The notes: generated by a model from the letters alone, not told the origin. Positions 25,571 through 34,401 are shown, counted from the stretch's first letter. The stretch is 64,000 bases of DNA from Anaerolineae bacterium (GCA_021463195.1 JAJTXZ010000004.1:1-64000); one strand, 5' to 3'. Numbers and translations are program-made.

Positions 25571-28021
25571 TTATTCTAACGCGCGCTGCGCCAATGTTTG
25601 CGCGTCGCGCAGACTCAACTCGCGCACAAGTTGTTTGGCATGAGGAATTAGGGGGGGGGACATCGAAAGTTCGTCTACGCCAAGTCCAACGAGCAGCGGA
25701 ATCGCGCGCGGGTCGCCGCCCATTTCGCCGCACACGCCGACCCATTTATTTTGCGCGTGCGCGGCGTCCACAACGCACGCGATGAGCTGCAACACAGACG
25801 GCTGCAACGGTTCGAGCAGCGCGGCGACATTCGGATTCCCGCGTTCAGCGGCGAGAGTGTACTGGGCCAAGTCATTCGAGCCAATCGAAAAGAAATCCAC
25901 CTCGCGCGCAAACGCGGTTGCGCGCAATGCCGCGCTCGGCGCTTCGATCATAATGCCCGTTTCGATGCGTTCGACGACGCGGCTATTTTGCGCGCGCAAT
26001 TCCGCGCGCGCTTGAGCCATCAATGTCTGGGCGTCGCGAAATTCTTGCAAAGTCGAAATCATCGGAAACATGACGCGCAGCGCGGGAAATTCCGCGCCGA
26101 CGCGCAAAATCGCGCGCAGCTGCGTTTTGAATAGTTCCGGACGGGCGAGGCACAAACGCAAACCGCGCAAGCCCAAAAACGGATTCGCTTCGCGCGGCAT
26201 GTCCACATACGGCAGCGGTTTATCGCCGCCAACGTCGAGTGTGCGCAGCAATACCGGACGCCCGTCCAGCGCGCGCGCGACGGCGCGATAGATTTCGTAT
26301 TGTTCCTCTTCGGTCGGCGCGGCGCGACGATCGAGAAATAAAAATTCGGTGCGAAACAGTCCGACCGCTTCCGCGCCCATTTCCATCGCGCGTTGCGCGT
26401 CCGACAGCGAGCCAATATTGGCGGCGATTTCAATGCGTTTATTATCGCGCGTGACGGCGGGAAGAGCGCGCTGCCGCCGCGCGTCTTGCGCCGCCGCGCG
26501 CGCCGCTTCCATACGCGCGCGACAAGCCTTGATTTGAACTGCATCCGGATTAATATAGACGCGCCCATTGTCGCCGTCCGCGATGAGCGTCGCGCCCTCC
26601 GCCACGCGTAAAATCGTTTCGCCCAAACCCACAATCGCGGGAATGCCCAAACTCTTTGCCAAGATCGCGCTGTGACTCGTCGCGCCGCCATACGCGAGAC
26701 AAATAGCTTGAATCGTCTGCGAATCAAGCGCCGCCGTTTCAGCCGGCGTGAGTTCGGGCGCGATCAAGATGCCGCGTTCAAAAACAATCGCATGCGCCGC
26801 GCCGAGTAAACGCGACAAGACGCGGCGCGTCACCGCGCGCACATCCTCCGCGCGCGCGCGTTGATATTCGTCGCTCAACGCGTCGTACGCGAACGCAATC
26901 TGTTCCGCCGCGTCATGCAGCGCGCGCGCGGCATTTTGTTTGTCTTGGAAAATCGCGCGCCGCGCGGGGTCTTGCAGCGCGTCGTCTTGGAGCATTAAAA
27001 TTTGCGCGTCAAAAATGCCCGCTTCATTCAACTTGCCGCGCAGCGCGAGCGCGGCGCGGCGCGTCCGTAATTCATCTTCCGTCTCGCGCAGCGCGTCGCG
27101 CAAACGCGCCCATTCGCTTTCGGCGTCATCCACCGTAGCGGTTGGAATTTGCGGAATGATGGGCTGATACAAACGCGCCGCGCCGAGCGCAAGTCCCGGC
27201 GATGCCGCGCGACCGATGATTTCATTCGCCGCCGCGCCAACCGCGGCGCGCGGTTCAGACGTCGATTGGCTGCCATCTGCCGCCTGTTCGATATCGCCAA
27301 AATTTTCATCCGCCAACTGTTGCAGCGCGGCGAGCGCGGCATCGGCTTGGGCGCCCGACGCGGCGATTTCGATAACATGATTTTGCAGCGCGCCGAGTGT
27401 GGCAACCGCGTTGATGCTTTTCGCGTTGACGGGGCCGCGCGCGGCGGTGAGATTGGACACGCGCACATCCGCGTCAAAGCGCGCGGCGGTTTGCGTAAAA
27501 CGCGCGGCGGGGCGCGCGTGCAAGCCAAGCCGATTCTTGACCACAAGCCGCAAATGGCGCGCCGACTCGGCGGACAAAGTCGAAACTTTTTCAGGAGGGG
27601 GAGAGTTTGGGACAACGCCCAACTGCGCGAGTTTAGGTTCGAGCGCGCGGCGCGCTTCATTTGCCACCACGTCCATAGCGCTGCCCAAGCGCGCTTGCAC
27701 AGCGGCGGCGATACCGCCTTCAACCAACGCGGCGGGCGCAATGATCATGCGCGCGCGCTGCGCGGCGGGAAACATCTCCAACGCGAGTTCGGTGGAAAGA
27801 ATCGCGCTGCCCAAATCCACGAGAATGACAACGCCCGCGTCGGAATATACTTGATCAATCGCGCGCTGTATCAAATTCGCGTCGGTGCCAAGCGGATGCC
27901 CCGGCAGGTCCAATCCGCCGGCAATCGCAATCGGCGCATCGTCACCCGCCATGCCGCGCATGAGTTCAGCGACGCCGGCGGCGAGTTGCGCGCTGTGCGA
28001 GACCACCACCAGACCAACCAT
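25571..28021 (-). CDS. dhaM: DhaM-HPr-enzyme I fusion (complete PTS phosphorelay for dihydroxyacetone kinase)
   Basis: This 816-residue protein carries the whole relay in one chain. Residues 1-130 are the DhaM EIIA-type domain with the active His9 (VVSHSAQL). Residues 155-245 are HPr with His168 in GLHARPA. Residues 265-816 are a full enzyme I with His450 in GGATSHSAILAK and the C-terminal PEP-binding half (GLFRTEFLF, EIGIM-like ETGIMIEAPS, Cys764 in VCGEMGGDP). E. coli DhaM carries only part of EI; this one needs no separate EI or HPr. Phosphate would pass from PEP through His450, His168 and His9 to ADP on DhaL. It is the last gene of the glycerol/DHA operon. A run of nine C in the coding strand lies near residue 790. 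Confidence 0.93.
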   Translation of the reverse strand: MVGLVVVSHSAQLAAGVAELMRGMAGDDAPIAIAGGLDLPGHPLGTDANLIQRAIDQVYSDAGVVILVDLGSAILSTELALEMFPAAQRARMIIAPAALVEGGIAAAVQARLGSAMDVVANEARRALEPKLAQLGVVPNSPPPEKVSTLSAESARHLRLVVKNRLGLHARPAARFTQTAARFDADVRVSNLTAARGPVNAKSINAVATLGALQNHVIEIAASGAQADAALAALQQLADENFGDIEQAADGSQSTSEPRAAVGAAANEIIGRAASPGLALGAARLYQPIIPQIPTATVDDAESEWARLRDALRETEDELRTRRAALALRGKLNEAGIFDAQILMLQDDALQDPARRAIFQDKQNAARALHDAAEQIAFAYDALSDEYQRARAEDVRAVTRRVLSRLLGAAHAIVFERGILIAPELTPAETAALDSQTIQAICLAYGGATSHSAILAKSLGIPAIVGLGETILRVAEGATLIADGDNGRVYINPDAVQIKACRARMEAARAAAQDARRQRALPAVTRDNKRIEIAANIGSLSDAQRAMEMGAEAVGLFRTEFLFLDRRAAPTEEEQYEIYRAVARALDGRPVLLRTLDVGGDKPLPYVDMPREANPFLGLRGLRLCLARPELFKTQLRAILRVGAEFPALRVMFPMISTLQEFRDAQTLMAQARAELRAQNSRVVERIETGIMIEAPSAALRATAFAREVDFFSIGSNDLAQYTLAAERGNPNVAALLEPLQPSVLQLIACVVDAAHAQNKWVGVCGEMGGDPRAIPLLVGLGVDELSMSPPLIPHAKQLVRELSLRDAQTLAQRALE

Positions 28022-28063
28022 AAGCGGAAATAATTTGCGTTCGGCGCGTGACGCGCGGCTGCG

Positions 28064-28441
28064 TCACCGCGCCCAAAACGCCACTGCGCTGTTCGCGCCG
28101 AGAATGGCATAGATCAACCAAATGCCATACAACACGGTTATAACGCCGACGACAGTCAACCCTCTCGTCACGCGACGTTCCCATTGCGCGCTCAAGCCGA
28201 GGTCAAACAAAATCGAACGCGCGCCGAGCATTGCATGAATCGTCACCGCCACCAGAAACGCGAGCTCTAGCGCGATAATGATGGGGTTGCCCAGATACGC
28301 GATGACTTGATTGAAATCGCGCAAACCGCCTGCCGCGATGAAATGATGCGCGATGAAATGAACGCCCAGCAAAAGCAGCAACAGCGCGCCCGTGACCGCT
28401 TGCCAAAACCAGCCGAGCGTAGAACGTTTTGGATTTTGCAC
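28064..28441 (-). CDS. SdhD-like cytochrome b membrane anchor subunit
   Basis: This 125-residue protein has three predicted transmembrane helices with His residues in GVHFIAHHFI and TIHAMLGARSILFDL. The second matches the SdhD/FrdD haem-ligand helix, where His is followed by a loop and Asp. It would form the membrane part of a quinone-reacting complex together with the SdhC-like protein. It lies 51 bp downstream of the SdhC-like gene and 42 bp upstream of the DhaM fusion. Divergence is high, as usual for these anchors, so the call rests on size, topology, His placement and neighbours. Confidence 0.75.
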   Translation of the reverse strand: MQNPKRSTLGWFWQAVTGALLLLLLGVHFIAHHFIAAGGLRDFNQVIAYLGNPIIIALELAFLVAVTIHAMLGARSILFDLGLSAQWERRVTRGLTVVGVITVLYGIWLIYAILGANSAVAFWAR

Positions 28442-28492
28442 AAGTTATTCACGCGGCATAACGTTTGGACATTCAAACGTCAAACCGCGCAT

Positions 28493-28885
28493 TCATCCCA
28501 TAAAAATCTTCCACGCGCCCGCCAATAGCAAAACCGCGCCGACAAGCATCAGCGCCGCAAAAAGCGTTTTCTGCGCGCCGACGCCAACGCCCACGCCCGT
28601 CAAGGTCACGCGCACGCCGTTCAAGCCGTGTATCAAAATGCCCGCGAGCAAAATCACATCGAGCGCCAAAAAGAACGGCGAACGCGCGAGCGCGACGAAC
28701 GGATCCCATTGCGTCGGACCGCCCGTTAATATGCTCAGCACGACGAGATGCAGATATAAATATACGACCAGTCCGATGGCAGTGACGCGATTGAGAATAT
28801 AAGCAAGCATGCCCACGCGCCAACTGCGAAAATCGAACCAGCGCAAAAAACGTAGCTTTTGGTTTTCAGGCAGAGATAATTTCAT
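28493..28885 (-). CDS. SdhC-like cytochrome b membrane anchor subunit
   Basis: This 130-residue protein has three transmembrane helices. The first contains SdhC-type YILNRVTAIGLVVYLYLHL, where Arg and nearby residues line the quinone pocket. The second holds GILIHGLNGVRVTL, the usual haem-ligand His plus GxR. It is encoded directly after the iron-sulfur subunit (65 bp) and before the SdhD-like gene. It therefore should anchor that subunit and pass electrons to the quinone pool. Confidence 0.82.
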   Translation of the reverse strand: MKLSLPENQKLRFLRWFDFRSWRVGMLAYILNRVTAIGLVVYLYLHLVVLSILTGGPTQWDPFVALARSPFFLALDVILLAGILIHGLNGVRVTLTGVGVGVGAQKTLFAALMLVGAVLLLAGAWKIFMG

Positions 28886-28950
28886 GATATAAAATTTAAA
28901 AATCGGACTTGGAAATTAACACGCGCCGTCTAAAATTCTCCGGCTTTTTT

Positions 28951-29697
28951 TTATTTTCCAAACCCAAATCTTTGCGCGAAAATCCGTCGGCGCAAAGCCA
29001 TAATCGCTTCGGCGGGACGAACATTTTGCGGACATGTTTCCGTGCATTCCCAGGCGCTGTGACAACGCCATACGCCTTGCTCGTCATCCGCAAGTTCGAG
29101 TAGGCGCGCGCGCCTTTGCGGGTCAGTGGTTTTATCCAGTTCGCGCTCAAGCGCCGCCAAGCTCGCCGGTCCAAAAAACTTGACGCTCGCCGCCATTGTC
29201 GGACACGCGCTCAAACAGATGCCGCACTCGATACAATTTTCAAAACGATTGAATGGCACAGTTTCAACCGAGGCGGGGTCAAGACCTTGGTCGTACGCAA
29301 TCGGTTTGCCCTCTAGCTTGTTTTCGGTCGGACGCGTAATGACTAGCCCGCTCGCCGCTTGCTTTTGAAAAAAATTGGCGACATCCACAACCAAATCGCC
29401 GACCAGCGAAAAGTTTTTTAGCGGTTCGATGGTGAGAGGTTTATCGCCATCAAGATATTTTTTGACGGGCACAATGCACGGCAAAACTTCACGCCCGTTG
29501 ACGCGCACCGCGCAAGTGCCGCACGACGCATGATGGCACGCATGCCGAAACATCAAAGCGCGGTCATGCTGCGCCCACGCCTGTTCAATCGCGTCCAACA
29601 CATTCGCCGCGTCGGGGACTGTGACCTTGAACATATCGTACCGCGCGGATTGGTCGGGACGATAGCGAAACATTCGCAAAGTTACATTGAGAGCCAT
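28951..29697 (-). CDS. SdhB/FrdB-like iron-sulfur subunit
   Basis: This 248-residue protein has all three cluster sites of succinate dehydrogenase and fumarate reductase B subunits. The [2Fe-2S] site uses Cys54, 59, 62 and 74 (CHHASCGTCAV). The [4Fe-4S] site uses Cys155, 158, 161 and 165 (CIECGICLSACP). The third site uses Cys212, 218 and 222 (CHSAWECTETCP), the usual [3Fe-4S] pattern. It should wire a flavoprotein to the membrane anchors. No SdhA gene is nearby; the gene just upstream (73 bp) is a GlpA-like glycerol-3-phosphate dehydrogenase. I infer that it serves that enzyme rather than succinate. Confidence 0.9.
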   Translation of the reverse strand: MALNVTLRMFRYRPDQSARYDMFKVTVPDAANVLDAIEQAWAQHDRALMFRHACHHASCGTCAVRVNGREVLPCIVPVKKYLDGDKPLTIEPLKNFSLVGDLVVDVANFFQKQAASGLVITRPTENKLEGKPIAYDQGLDPASVETVPFNRFENCIECGICLSACPTMAASVKFFGPASLAALERELDKTTDPQRRARLLELADDEQGVWRCHSAWECTETCPQNVRPAEAIMALRRRIFAQRFGFGK

Positions 29698-29769
29698 TTA
29701 TTTTAGCCGCCGCGCGTCGGCGCGAAAAAAGAAAATAAAAAATTCGCGCCGCGTGGTGACGCTGCGCGG

Positions 29770-30930
29770 TCAGTTATAAAATTCACGATACGAAATGAGC
29801 GGGGTCGTTTTGGTTTTGCATTCCGCGTGAATGCCCAATTCCGCGCAGACGACATCCGAAACTTTTTCCGCCATGCCGCGCGCGGTCGTCGTCTTGCCGC
29901 CAGAGATCGTAATGATGCCCGCCGCGCCGCCTTGCTTGCGATGATTGAACGCTTCGAATGTGCGCGAAAAATCGCGGGCGTCCACATTCGCGCTGGCTAT
30001 CAACGGACGCGCCACCGCCATCACGCCGCGTTGAACCCCTTTTTTCAAAATGGGCATGAGCAATTGGCCCGCCTCGATCATCTTGTCAATTTGGTCTTGC
30101 GGAATTTCAATCGCGTCGGGTTGCGTCACGCGCCACGAAGTCGTGCCGATGATGGATGTATTGCGAATCGGCACCACAATATCGCCGTCATGCGGTTTGT
30201 GCATGCGGTTAATGACCATATTGTTGAAACGTTTGCCGATGGCGACCATAACGCCCGCCGTCGGCGCGACCGGCACATCTGCCTTTGCCATCGCGGCGAC
30301 CATCCCTGCCCACGCGCCTGTCGCATTCACAATCAAGTCCGCGCCGATGCTTTCCGTTTTACCCGTGCGCTGATCAAAAATTTTCGCGCCCGCGATAGCA
30401 TTGCCCTGAAAAATCAAATCTTGGACCTCTGCAAAGTTGCGAATCGTCGCGCCATTCTTTTTCGCGGTGGCAAGAAACGATACGCAAAAACGCCACGGCT
30501 CGAATACGCCATCGGGAACTTGGACTGCGGCTTTGATGCGCGGATTCAAAAAGGGTTCGATTTTCAACGCTTGCGCGACCTGAATTTCGCGCGCGGGAAT
30601 GCGACACTCGGCGCAACCCGCGAGAAATTGTTCCTTGAACGCGTAATCCTCATCGTCGAGCGCGACAAACAAGCCATCATTCATTTCGAGGACGTGCGGC
30701 ATAATGCGCCGTAAAATAAGATTTTCCTCAATACATTCAATCGCGCCTTCTTGGTCATTCACGCAATAGCGTCCGCCCGAATGCAGCAGGCAGTGATTGC
30801 GCCCCGTCGTTCCCGACGCGATTTCGCCGCGTTCGACGACGGTGACGCGCAAGCCGCGCAGCGCGAGATCATGCGCTGTCGCGCTGCCCGTCGAACCCGC
30901 GCCGATGATGAGGACATGTGGAACGCTCAT
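29770..30930 (-). CDS. glpA: GlpA-like FAD-dependent glycerol-3-phosphate dehydrogenase
   Basis: This 386-residue flavoprotein has an N-terminal dinucleotide site (VLIIGAGSTGSATAHDLALR), the GlpA-type TTGRNHCLLHSGGRYCVND, a second FAD region LIVNATGAWAG and a C-terminal TISGGKTTTARGMAEKV. It oxidises sn-glycerol-3-phosphate to dihydroxyacetone phosphate. Anaerobic GlpA is about 540 residues with a C-terminal BFD-like iron-sulfur domain; that part is missing here. No GlpB or GlpC follows; instead an SdhB-like protein and two SdhC/D-like anchors do. A soluble or different FAD oxidoreductase (for example an L-2-hydroxyglutarate oxidase relative) is possible, but glycerol kinase directly upstream supports the G3P role. 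Confidence 0.85.
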   Translation of the reverse strand: MSVPHVLIIGAGSTGSATAHDLALRGLRVTVVERGEIASGTTGRNHCLLHSGGRYCVNDQEGAIECIEENLILRRIMPHVLEMNDGLFVALDDEDYAFKEQFLAGCAECRIPAREIQVAQALKIEPFLNPRIKAAVQVPDGVFEPWRFCVSFLATAKKNGATIRNFAEVQDLIFQGNAIAGAKIFDQRTGKTESIGADLIVNATGAWAGMVAAMAKADVPVAPTAGVMVAIGKRFNNMVINRMHKPHDGDIVVPIRNTSIIGTTSWRVTQPDAIEIPQDQIDKMIEAGQLLMPILKKGVQRGVMAVARPLIASANVDARDFSRTFEAFNHRKQGGAAGIITISGGKTTTARGMAEKVSDVVCAELGIHAECKTKTTPLISYREFYN

Positions 30931-30966
30931 AACAAATTGTCCGCTGAATGTCAGCGTGAACGATTC

Positions 30967-31002
30967 AAACCTTCGAGGATTTGAAATCCTCGAAGGTTTT
31001 CG
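30967..31002. terminator. Perfect hairpin between glycerol kinase and glpA
   Basis: ACCTTCGAGGATTT pairs perfectly with AAATCCTCGAAGGT with a very short loop, and TTTT follows on the plus strand. On the transcribed minus strand it is flanked by AAAA before and TTTG after. It could stop or slow transcription, or cap and stabilise a processed mRNA end inside the operon. Confidence 0.7.
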
Positions 31003-31009
31003 CCGTTTA

Positions 31010-32506
31010 CTATTCTAGCCAATCAAATGTCCGCGTGACGGCTTTCTTCCAACCCTTGTACAATTTATCGCGCGTCGCCGCGTCCATCTGCGGATCCCAT
31101 TCTTTGTCTTGACCCCAATTCGCGCGCAGACTTTCCACATTATCCCAGAAACCGACGGCGAGACCCGCCGCGTATGCCGCGCCGAGCGAAGTCGTTTCCG
31201 CGACGGTCGGACGAATCACCGGCACGCCGAGAATGTCCGCTTGAAATTGCATGAGCAGATTATTGTACACCATACCGCCGTCCACTTTGAGCGCGGTGAG
31301 CGGCACGCTCGAATCCGCGTTCATCGCGTCCAACACTTCACGCGTTTGATACGCGGTCGCTTCGAGCGCGGCGCGCGCAATGTGATTGCGATTGATGTAA
31401 CGCGTCAAGCCGACGATGGCGCCGCGCGCGTCGCTGCGCCAGTACGGCGCAAACAATCCCGAGAACGCTGGCACAATATAAATACCGCCGCTATCTTGGA
31501 CCGTCGCCGCGTAATCTTCGACGTGTTTGGAAAAATCAAACATGCGGAGATTGTCGCGCAGCCACTGCACCAACGCGCCAGTGATGGCGATGGAACCTTC
31601 GAGCGCGTACACCGCGGGTTGATTGCCGATTTTGTAACCGAGCGTCGTAAGCAAACCGCTCTTGGACGGAACAATTTTTTCGCCAGTGTTCAAGAGCATG
31701 AAACAGCCGGTGCCATAAGTATTTTTCGCTTCGCCGGGAGAGAAACAGGTTTGTCCAAACAATGCGGCTTGTTGGTCGCCCAAATCACCCGCGACCGGAA
31801 TACCCGCGAGCGAACCGGTGGCGACACCGTATTTTTCGGATGAAGCGCGAATTTGCGGCAGCAGCGCGCGCGGAATACCCATAATTTTGAGCATGTCCGG
31901 ATCCCAGTCGAGCGTTTTGAGATTCATCAACATTGTGCGCGACGCGTTGGAAACATCCGTCACATGCGCGCCGCCGTTGACGCCGCCGGTCAAATTCCAA
32001 ATAATCCATGTGTCAATATTGCCAAAGGCGAGATCGCCGGCATCCGCCGCCGCGCGCGCGCCGTCCACGTTGTCAAGAATCCATTTGATTTTGGGGCCCG
32101 AAAAATACGTGGCGAGCGGCAAACCCACTTGCTCGCGAAAGCGGTCTTGACCGCCATCTTTGGCGAGTTCATTGCAAATCTGGTCAGTGCGCGTATCTTG
32201 CCACACAATCGCGTTGTATACAGGTTTGCCCGTTTTGCGATTCCAGACCACCGTCGTTTCGCGTTGATTTGTCACGCCGACGGCGGCAAGGTCATTGGAG
32301 CTCAGCGCGCTTTTGGCGAGCGCGCCCGCGATGACGGATTGCACCGCGCCCCAAATTTCCATCGGGTCATGTTCGACCCAACCGGGCTTGGGATAGATTT
32401 GCGTATGTTCTTTTTGGTCATACCCAACCACTTTGCCGCTGTGGTCAAAAATCATAAAGCGCGAGCTGGTCGTACCCTGATCTATAGCGGCGGCATATTT
32501 TGCCAT
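31010..32506 (-). CDS. glpK: Glycerol kinase
   Basis: This 498-residue FGGY kinase begins [20 protein letters not shown] with the phosphate-1 loop, has [31 protein letters not shown], and [18 protein letters not shown] near the C-terminus. It phosphorylates glycerol to sn-glycerol-3-phosphate with ATP. CAAGGAGGC precedes the ATG at 32506; a longer frame would add 29 residues from a low-complexity spacer. It matches the usual 500-residue length. In the operon it lies between DhaL and the GlpA-like dehydrogenase, linking GlpF uptake to G3P oxidation. Confidence 0.97.
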   Translation of the reverse strand: MAKYAAAIDQGTTSSRFMIFDHSGKVVGYDQKEHTQIYPKPGWVEHDPMEIWGAVQSVIAGALAKSALSSNDLAAVGVTNQRETTVVWNRKTGKPVYNAIVWQDTRTDQICNELAKDGGQDRFREQVGLPLATYFSGPKIKWILDNVDGARAAADAGDLAFGNIDTWIIWNLTGGVNGGAHVTDVSNASRTMLMNLKTLDWDPDMLKIMGIPRALLPQIRASSEKYGVATGSLAGIPVAGDLGDQQAALFGQTCFSPGEAKNTYGTGCFMLLNTGEKIVPSKSGLLTTLGYKIGNQPAVYALEGSIAITGALVQWLRDNLRMFDFSKHVEDYAATVQDSGGIYIVPAFSGLFAPYWRSDARGAIVGLTRYINRNHIARAALEATAYQTREVLDAMNADSSVPLTALKVDGGMVYNNLLMQFQADILGVPVIRPTVAETTSLGAAYAAGLAVGFWDNVESLRANWGQDKEWDPQMDAATRDKLYKGWKKAVTRTFDWLE

Positions 32507-32542
32507 TTTTTGCCTCCTTGCAAAAGAAAAAGTAAAAAAAGT

Positions 32543-32613
32543 AAAAAACTCAAAGCTAAAAGTTGTTCCTTGACGCTGCTTGGCATTTTCCACTTTTAGC
32601 TTTTGACTTTTTT
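32543..32613. repeat. AT-rich inverted repeat between dhaL and glpK
   Basis: AAAAAACTCAAAGCTAAAAG (32543-32562) faces CTTTTAGCTTTTGACTTTTT (32593-32612), which is its near-perfect complement. The left flank is made of repeated AAAGTA words. The ribosome-binding site of glycerol kinase lies just after the hairpin on the transcribed strand. Confidence 0.6.
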
Positions 32614-32617
32614 CCTT

Positions 32618-33256
32618 TTAGCTTGTCATGTTCCACGTTTCCGCAGCCGTTTCAAGTAAATAGCATGAGGACGTTGCGCCGGGATCTTGATGGCCCGCGC
32701 TGCGTTCGCCGAGATAACTCGCGCGGCCCTTGCGCGCGACTAACGGAATGGTAGCCGTCATGCCTTGCTGCGCCGCCGACGCGGACGCGTTCAACGCGCT
32801 GGGAATGGACGCGCCGTTATCGCGTTCCACTTTCAGCGCGTTCAAGCCGGGCGCAAGCGCGTCAATCATTGTTTTGTCGCCTGGCTGCGCTTTGCCGCGC
32901 ATAACCACGCCATCATAACCCGCTTGCATAGCGGCAACCCAATCGTCGAGTGTCAATTCCATTTTGCCCGCCGTCGCGTTGCCCATTTGCATAAACATTG
33001 TGCCGTACAACGGACCGCTCGCGCCGCCCACCGTCGAAACCAGTTTCATCCCGACAGTTTTGAAAATGGAGCCGATATCTTTGTCGGCAATTCCGGGCAA
33101 CGTAGTCAGAACCGCTTGCATTCCTCGATTCATATTCGCGCCATGGTCGCCATCGCCAATATCCGAATCGAGCTGTGTCAGATACGCCGCGTTTTCGTTA
33201 ATCGTCGCGGCAAATGTTTTGAGCCAATCGAGAATGGCGTCGCGTGAAATAGTCAT
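32618..33256 (-). CDS. dhaL: Dihydroxyacetone kinase ADP-binding subunit DhaL
   Basis: This 212-residue protein has the DhaL signature: DSDIGDGDHGANMNRG with the three Asp that hold Mg-ADP, STVGGASGPLYGTMF, GDKTMIDAL and GRASYLGERSAGHQDPGA. In PTS-type kinases DhaL keeps ADP bound; DhaM rephosphorylates it, and the phosphate then goes to dihydroxyacetone bound on DhaK. Length is normal. It is downstream of dhaK across a 143-bp spacer with 8-bp repeats. In E. coli DhaL also acts as co-activator of DhaR; the DhaR-like regulator at 36145 makes the same possible here. Confidence 0.95.
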   Translation of the reverse strand: MTISRDAILDWLKTFAATINENAAYLTQLDSDIGDGDHGANMNRGMQAVLTTLPGIADKDIGSIFKTVGMKLVSTVGGASGPLYGTMFMQMGNATAGKMELTLDDWVAAMQAGYDGVVMRGKAQPGDKTMIDALAPGLNALKVERDNGASIPSALNASASAAQQGMTATIPLVARKGRASYLGERSAGHQDPGATSSCYLLETAAETWNMTS

Positions 33257-33261
33257 AGCAG

Positions 33262-33378
33262 TTTGGTAGTTTGGTAGTTTAGTAGTTTGGTAGTTTGGTA
33301 GTTTGGTAGTTCGATAGTGGAATAGTGCGATAGCGATATCATAACTACCGCACTACCGCACTATCGCACTATCGTATG
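33262..33378. repeat. Two facing arrays of 8-bp repeats between dhaK and dhaL
   Basis: The left array repeats TAGTTTGG with an 8-bp period about six times, grading into TAGTGCGA and TAGCGATA. After a short centre a second array in opposite sense reads ACTACCGC, ACTACCGC, ACTATCGC, ACTATCG. The end of the first array and the second are complementary, so the spacer can fold into a long slipped hairpin. Confidence 0.85.
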
Positions 33379-33399
33379 ATTGCGCTGGACGTGATTGCA

Positions 33400-34401
33400 C
33401 TACGCGCCCCAACGCATGCCCGGCGTTTTCACCGGCGCGTCCCACAACGCTTTCAGTTGGTCATCCAACTTGAGCAGCGTAAGCGAACAGCCCGCCATTT
33501 CGAGCGAGGTGATATACGAGCCGATGAGATTACGCCCGATTTGGATACCGCGCCCTTTTAAAAAGTTATAGAGCTCATTGTATACAATGTACAGCTCGAT
33601 GAGCGGCGTGCCGCCCATGCCATTCACAAACGCCAAGACCTCGTCGCCGGCTTTGTATGGCAAATCATCCACAATCGCGGTTGCCATGATTTCGACAATT
33701 TCATGCGCGGACTTGAGTTTCATACGCGTGCGTCCCGGTTCGCCGTGAATGCCGATGCCGATTTCCATTTCATCATCGCCGAGTTCAAAGGTCGGTTTGC
33801 CCGCTTGCGGCACGGTGCAGCTCGTGAGCGCCATACCCATCGAACGCCCTTGCGCGTTCACCTGTTCCGCGATGGTTTTGACTTGCGCGAGCGAATCGCC
33901 GCGTTCCGCCGCCGCGCCCGCGATTTTTTCCAACAGCACAGTCACGCCCACCCCGCGCCGACCGGCGGTGTATAACGAATCCTTGACCGCCACATCGTCA
34001 TTCGTCACCACCGCTTCGACTTGGATGCCTTCGCCGCGCGCGAGGTCCGCCGCCATTTCAAAATTCATAATGTCGCCGGTGTAATTTTTAACGATATGCA
34101 AAACGCCCGCGCCGCCGTTGACCGCTTTGGTCGCTTCGAGCATCTGGTCGGGCGTCGGCGAAGTAAACACCGCGCCGGGACACGCGGCATCGAGCATGCC
34201 TTTGCCGACAAAACCGCCGTGCATTGGTTCATGCCCCGAGCCGCCGCCGGACACGAGCGCGACTTTGCCTTTGATCGGCGCATCCGCGCGCGTAATATAA
34301 TTGGGTTCGTAAAACACTTGGACCAAATCAGAATGCGCTGCCGCAATGCCGCGCAATTCTTCGACGACTACATCTTCGGGTTTATTGATTAGTTTTTTCA
34401 T
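33400..34401 (-). CDS. dhaK: Dihydroxyacetone kinase substrate-binding subunit DhaK
   Basis: This 333-residue protein begins [20 protein letters not shown], has [32 protein letters not shown], and GIHGEPG, whose His (near residue 215) binds dihydroxyacetone covalently as a hemiaminal. It presents the substrate for phosphorylation by DhaL, giving DHAP. GGAGGC lies before the ATG at 34401; the 19-residue longer version has no support. In E. coli DhaK also works as co-repressor of DhaR. It follows the glycerol facilitator gene in the operon. Confidence 0.95.
   Translation of the reverse strand: MKKLINKPEDVVVEELRGIAAAHSDLVQVFYEPNYITRADAPIKGKVALVSGGGSGHEPMHGGFVGKGMLDAACPGAVFTSPTPDQMLEATKAVNGGAGVLHIVKNYTGDIMNFEMAADLARGEGIQVEAVVTNDDVAVKDSLYTAGRRGVGVTVLLEKIAGAAAERGDSLAQVKTIAEQVNAQGRSMGMALTSCTVPQAGKPTFELGDDEMEIGIGIHGEPGRTRMKLKSAHEIVEIMATAIVDDLPYKAGDEVLAFVNGMGGTPLIELYIVYNELYNFLKGRGIQIGRNLIGSYITSLEMAGCSLTLLKLDDQLKALWDAPVKTPGMRWGA

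Noticed and set aside
28064-29697. SdhBCD-like genes read as the normal succinate dehydrogenase
   Set aside because: No SdhA is adjacent and the only flavoprotein beside them is GlpA-like. I keep it as the main alternative, since an SdhA elsewhere could still use them.
33262-33378. 8-bp repeats as a CRISPR or origin iteron array
   Set aside because: There are no spacers, no DnaA-box-like sequence and no replication gene nearby; they lie inside an operon.
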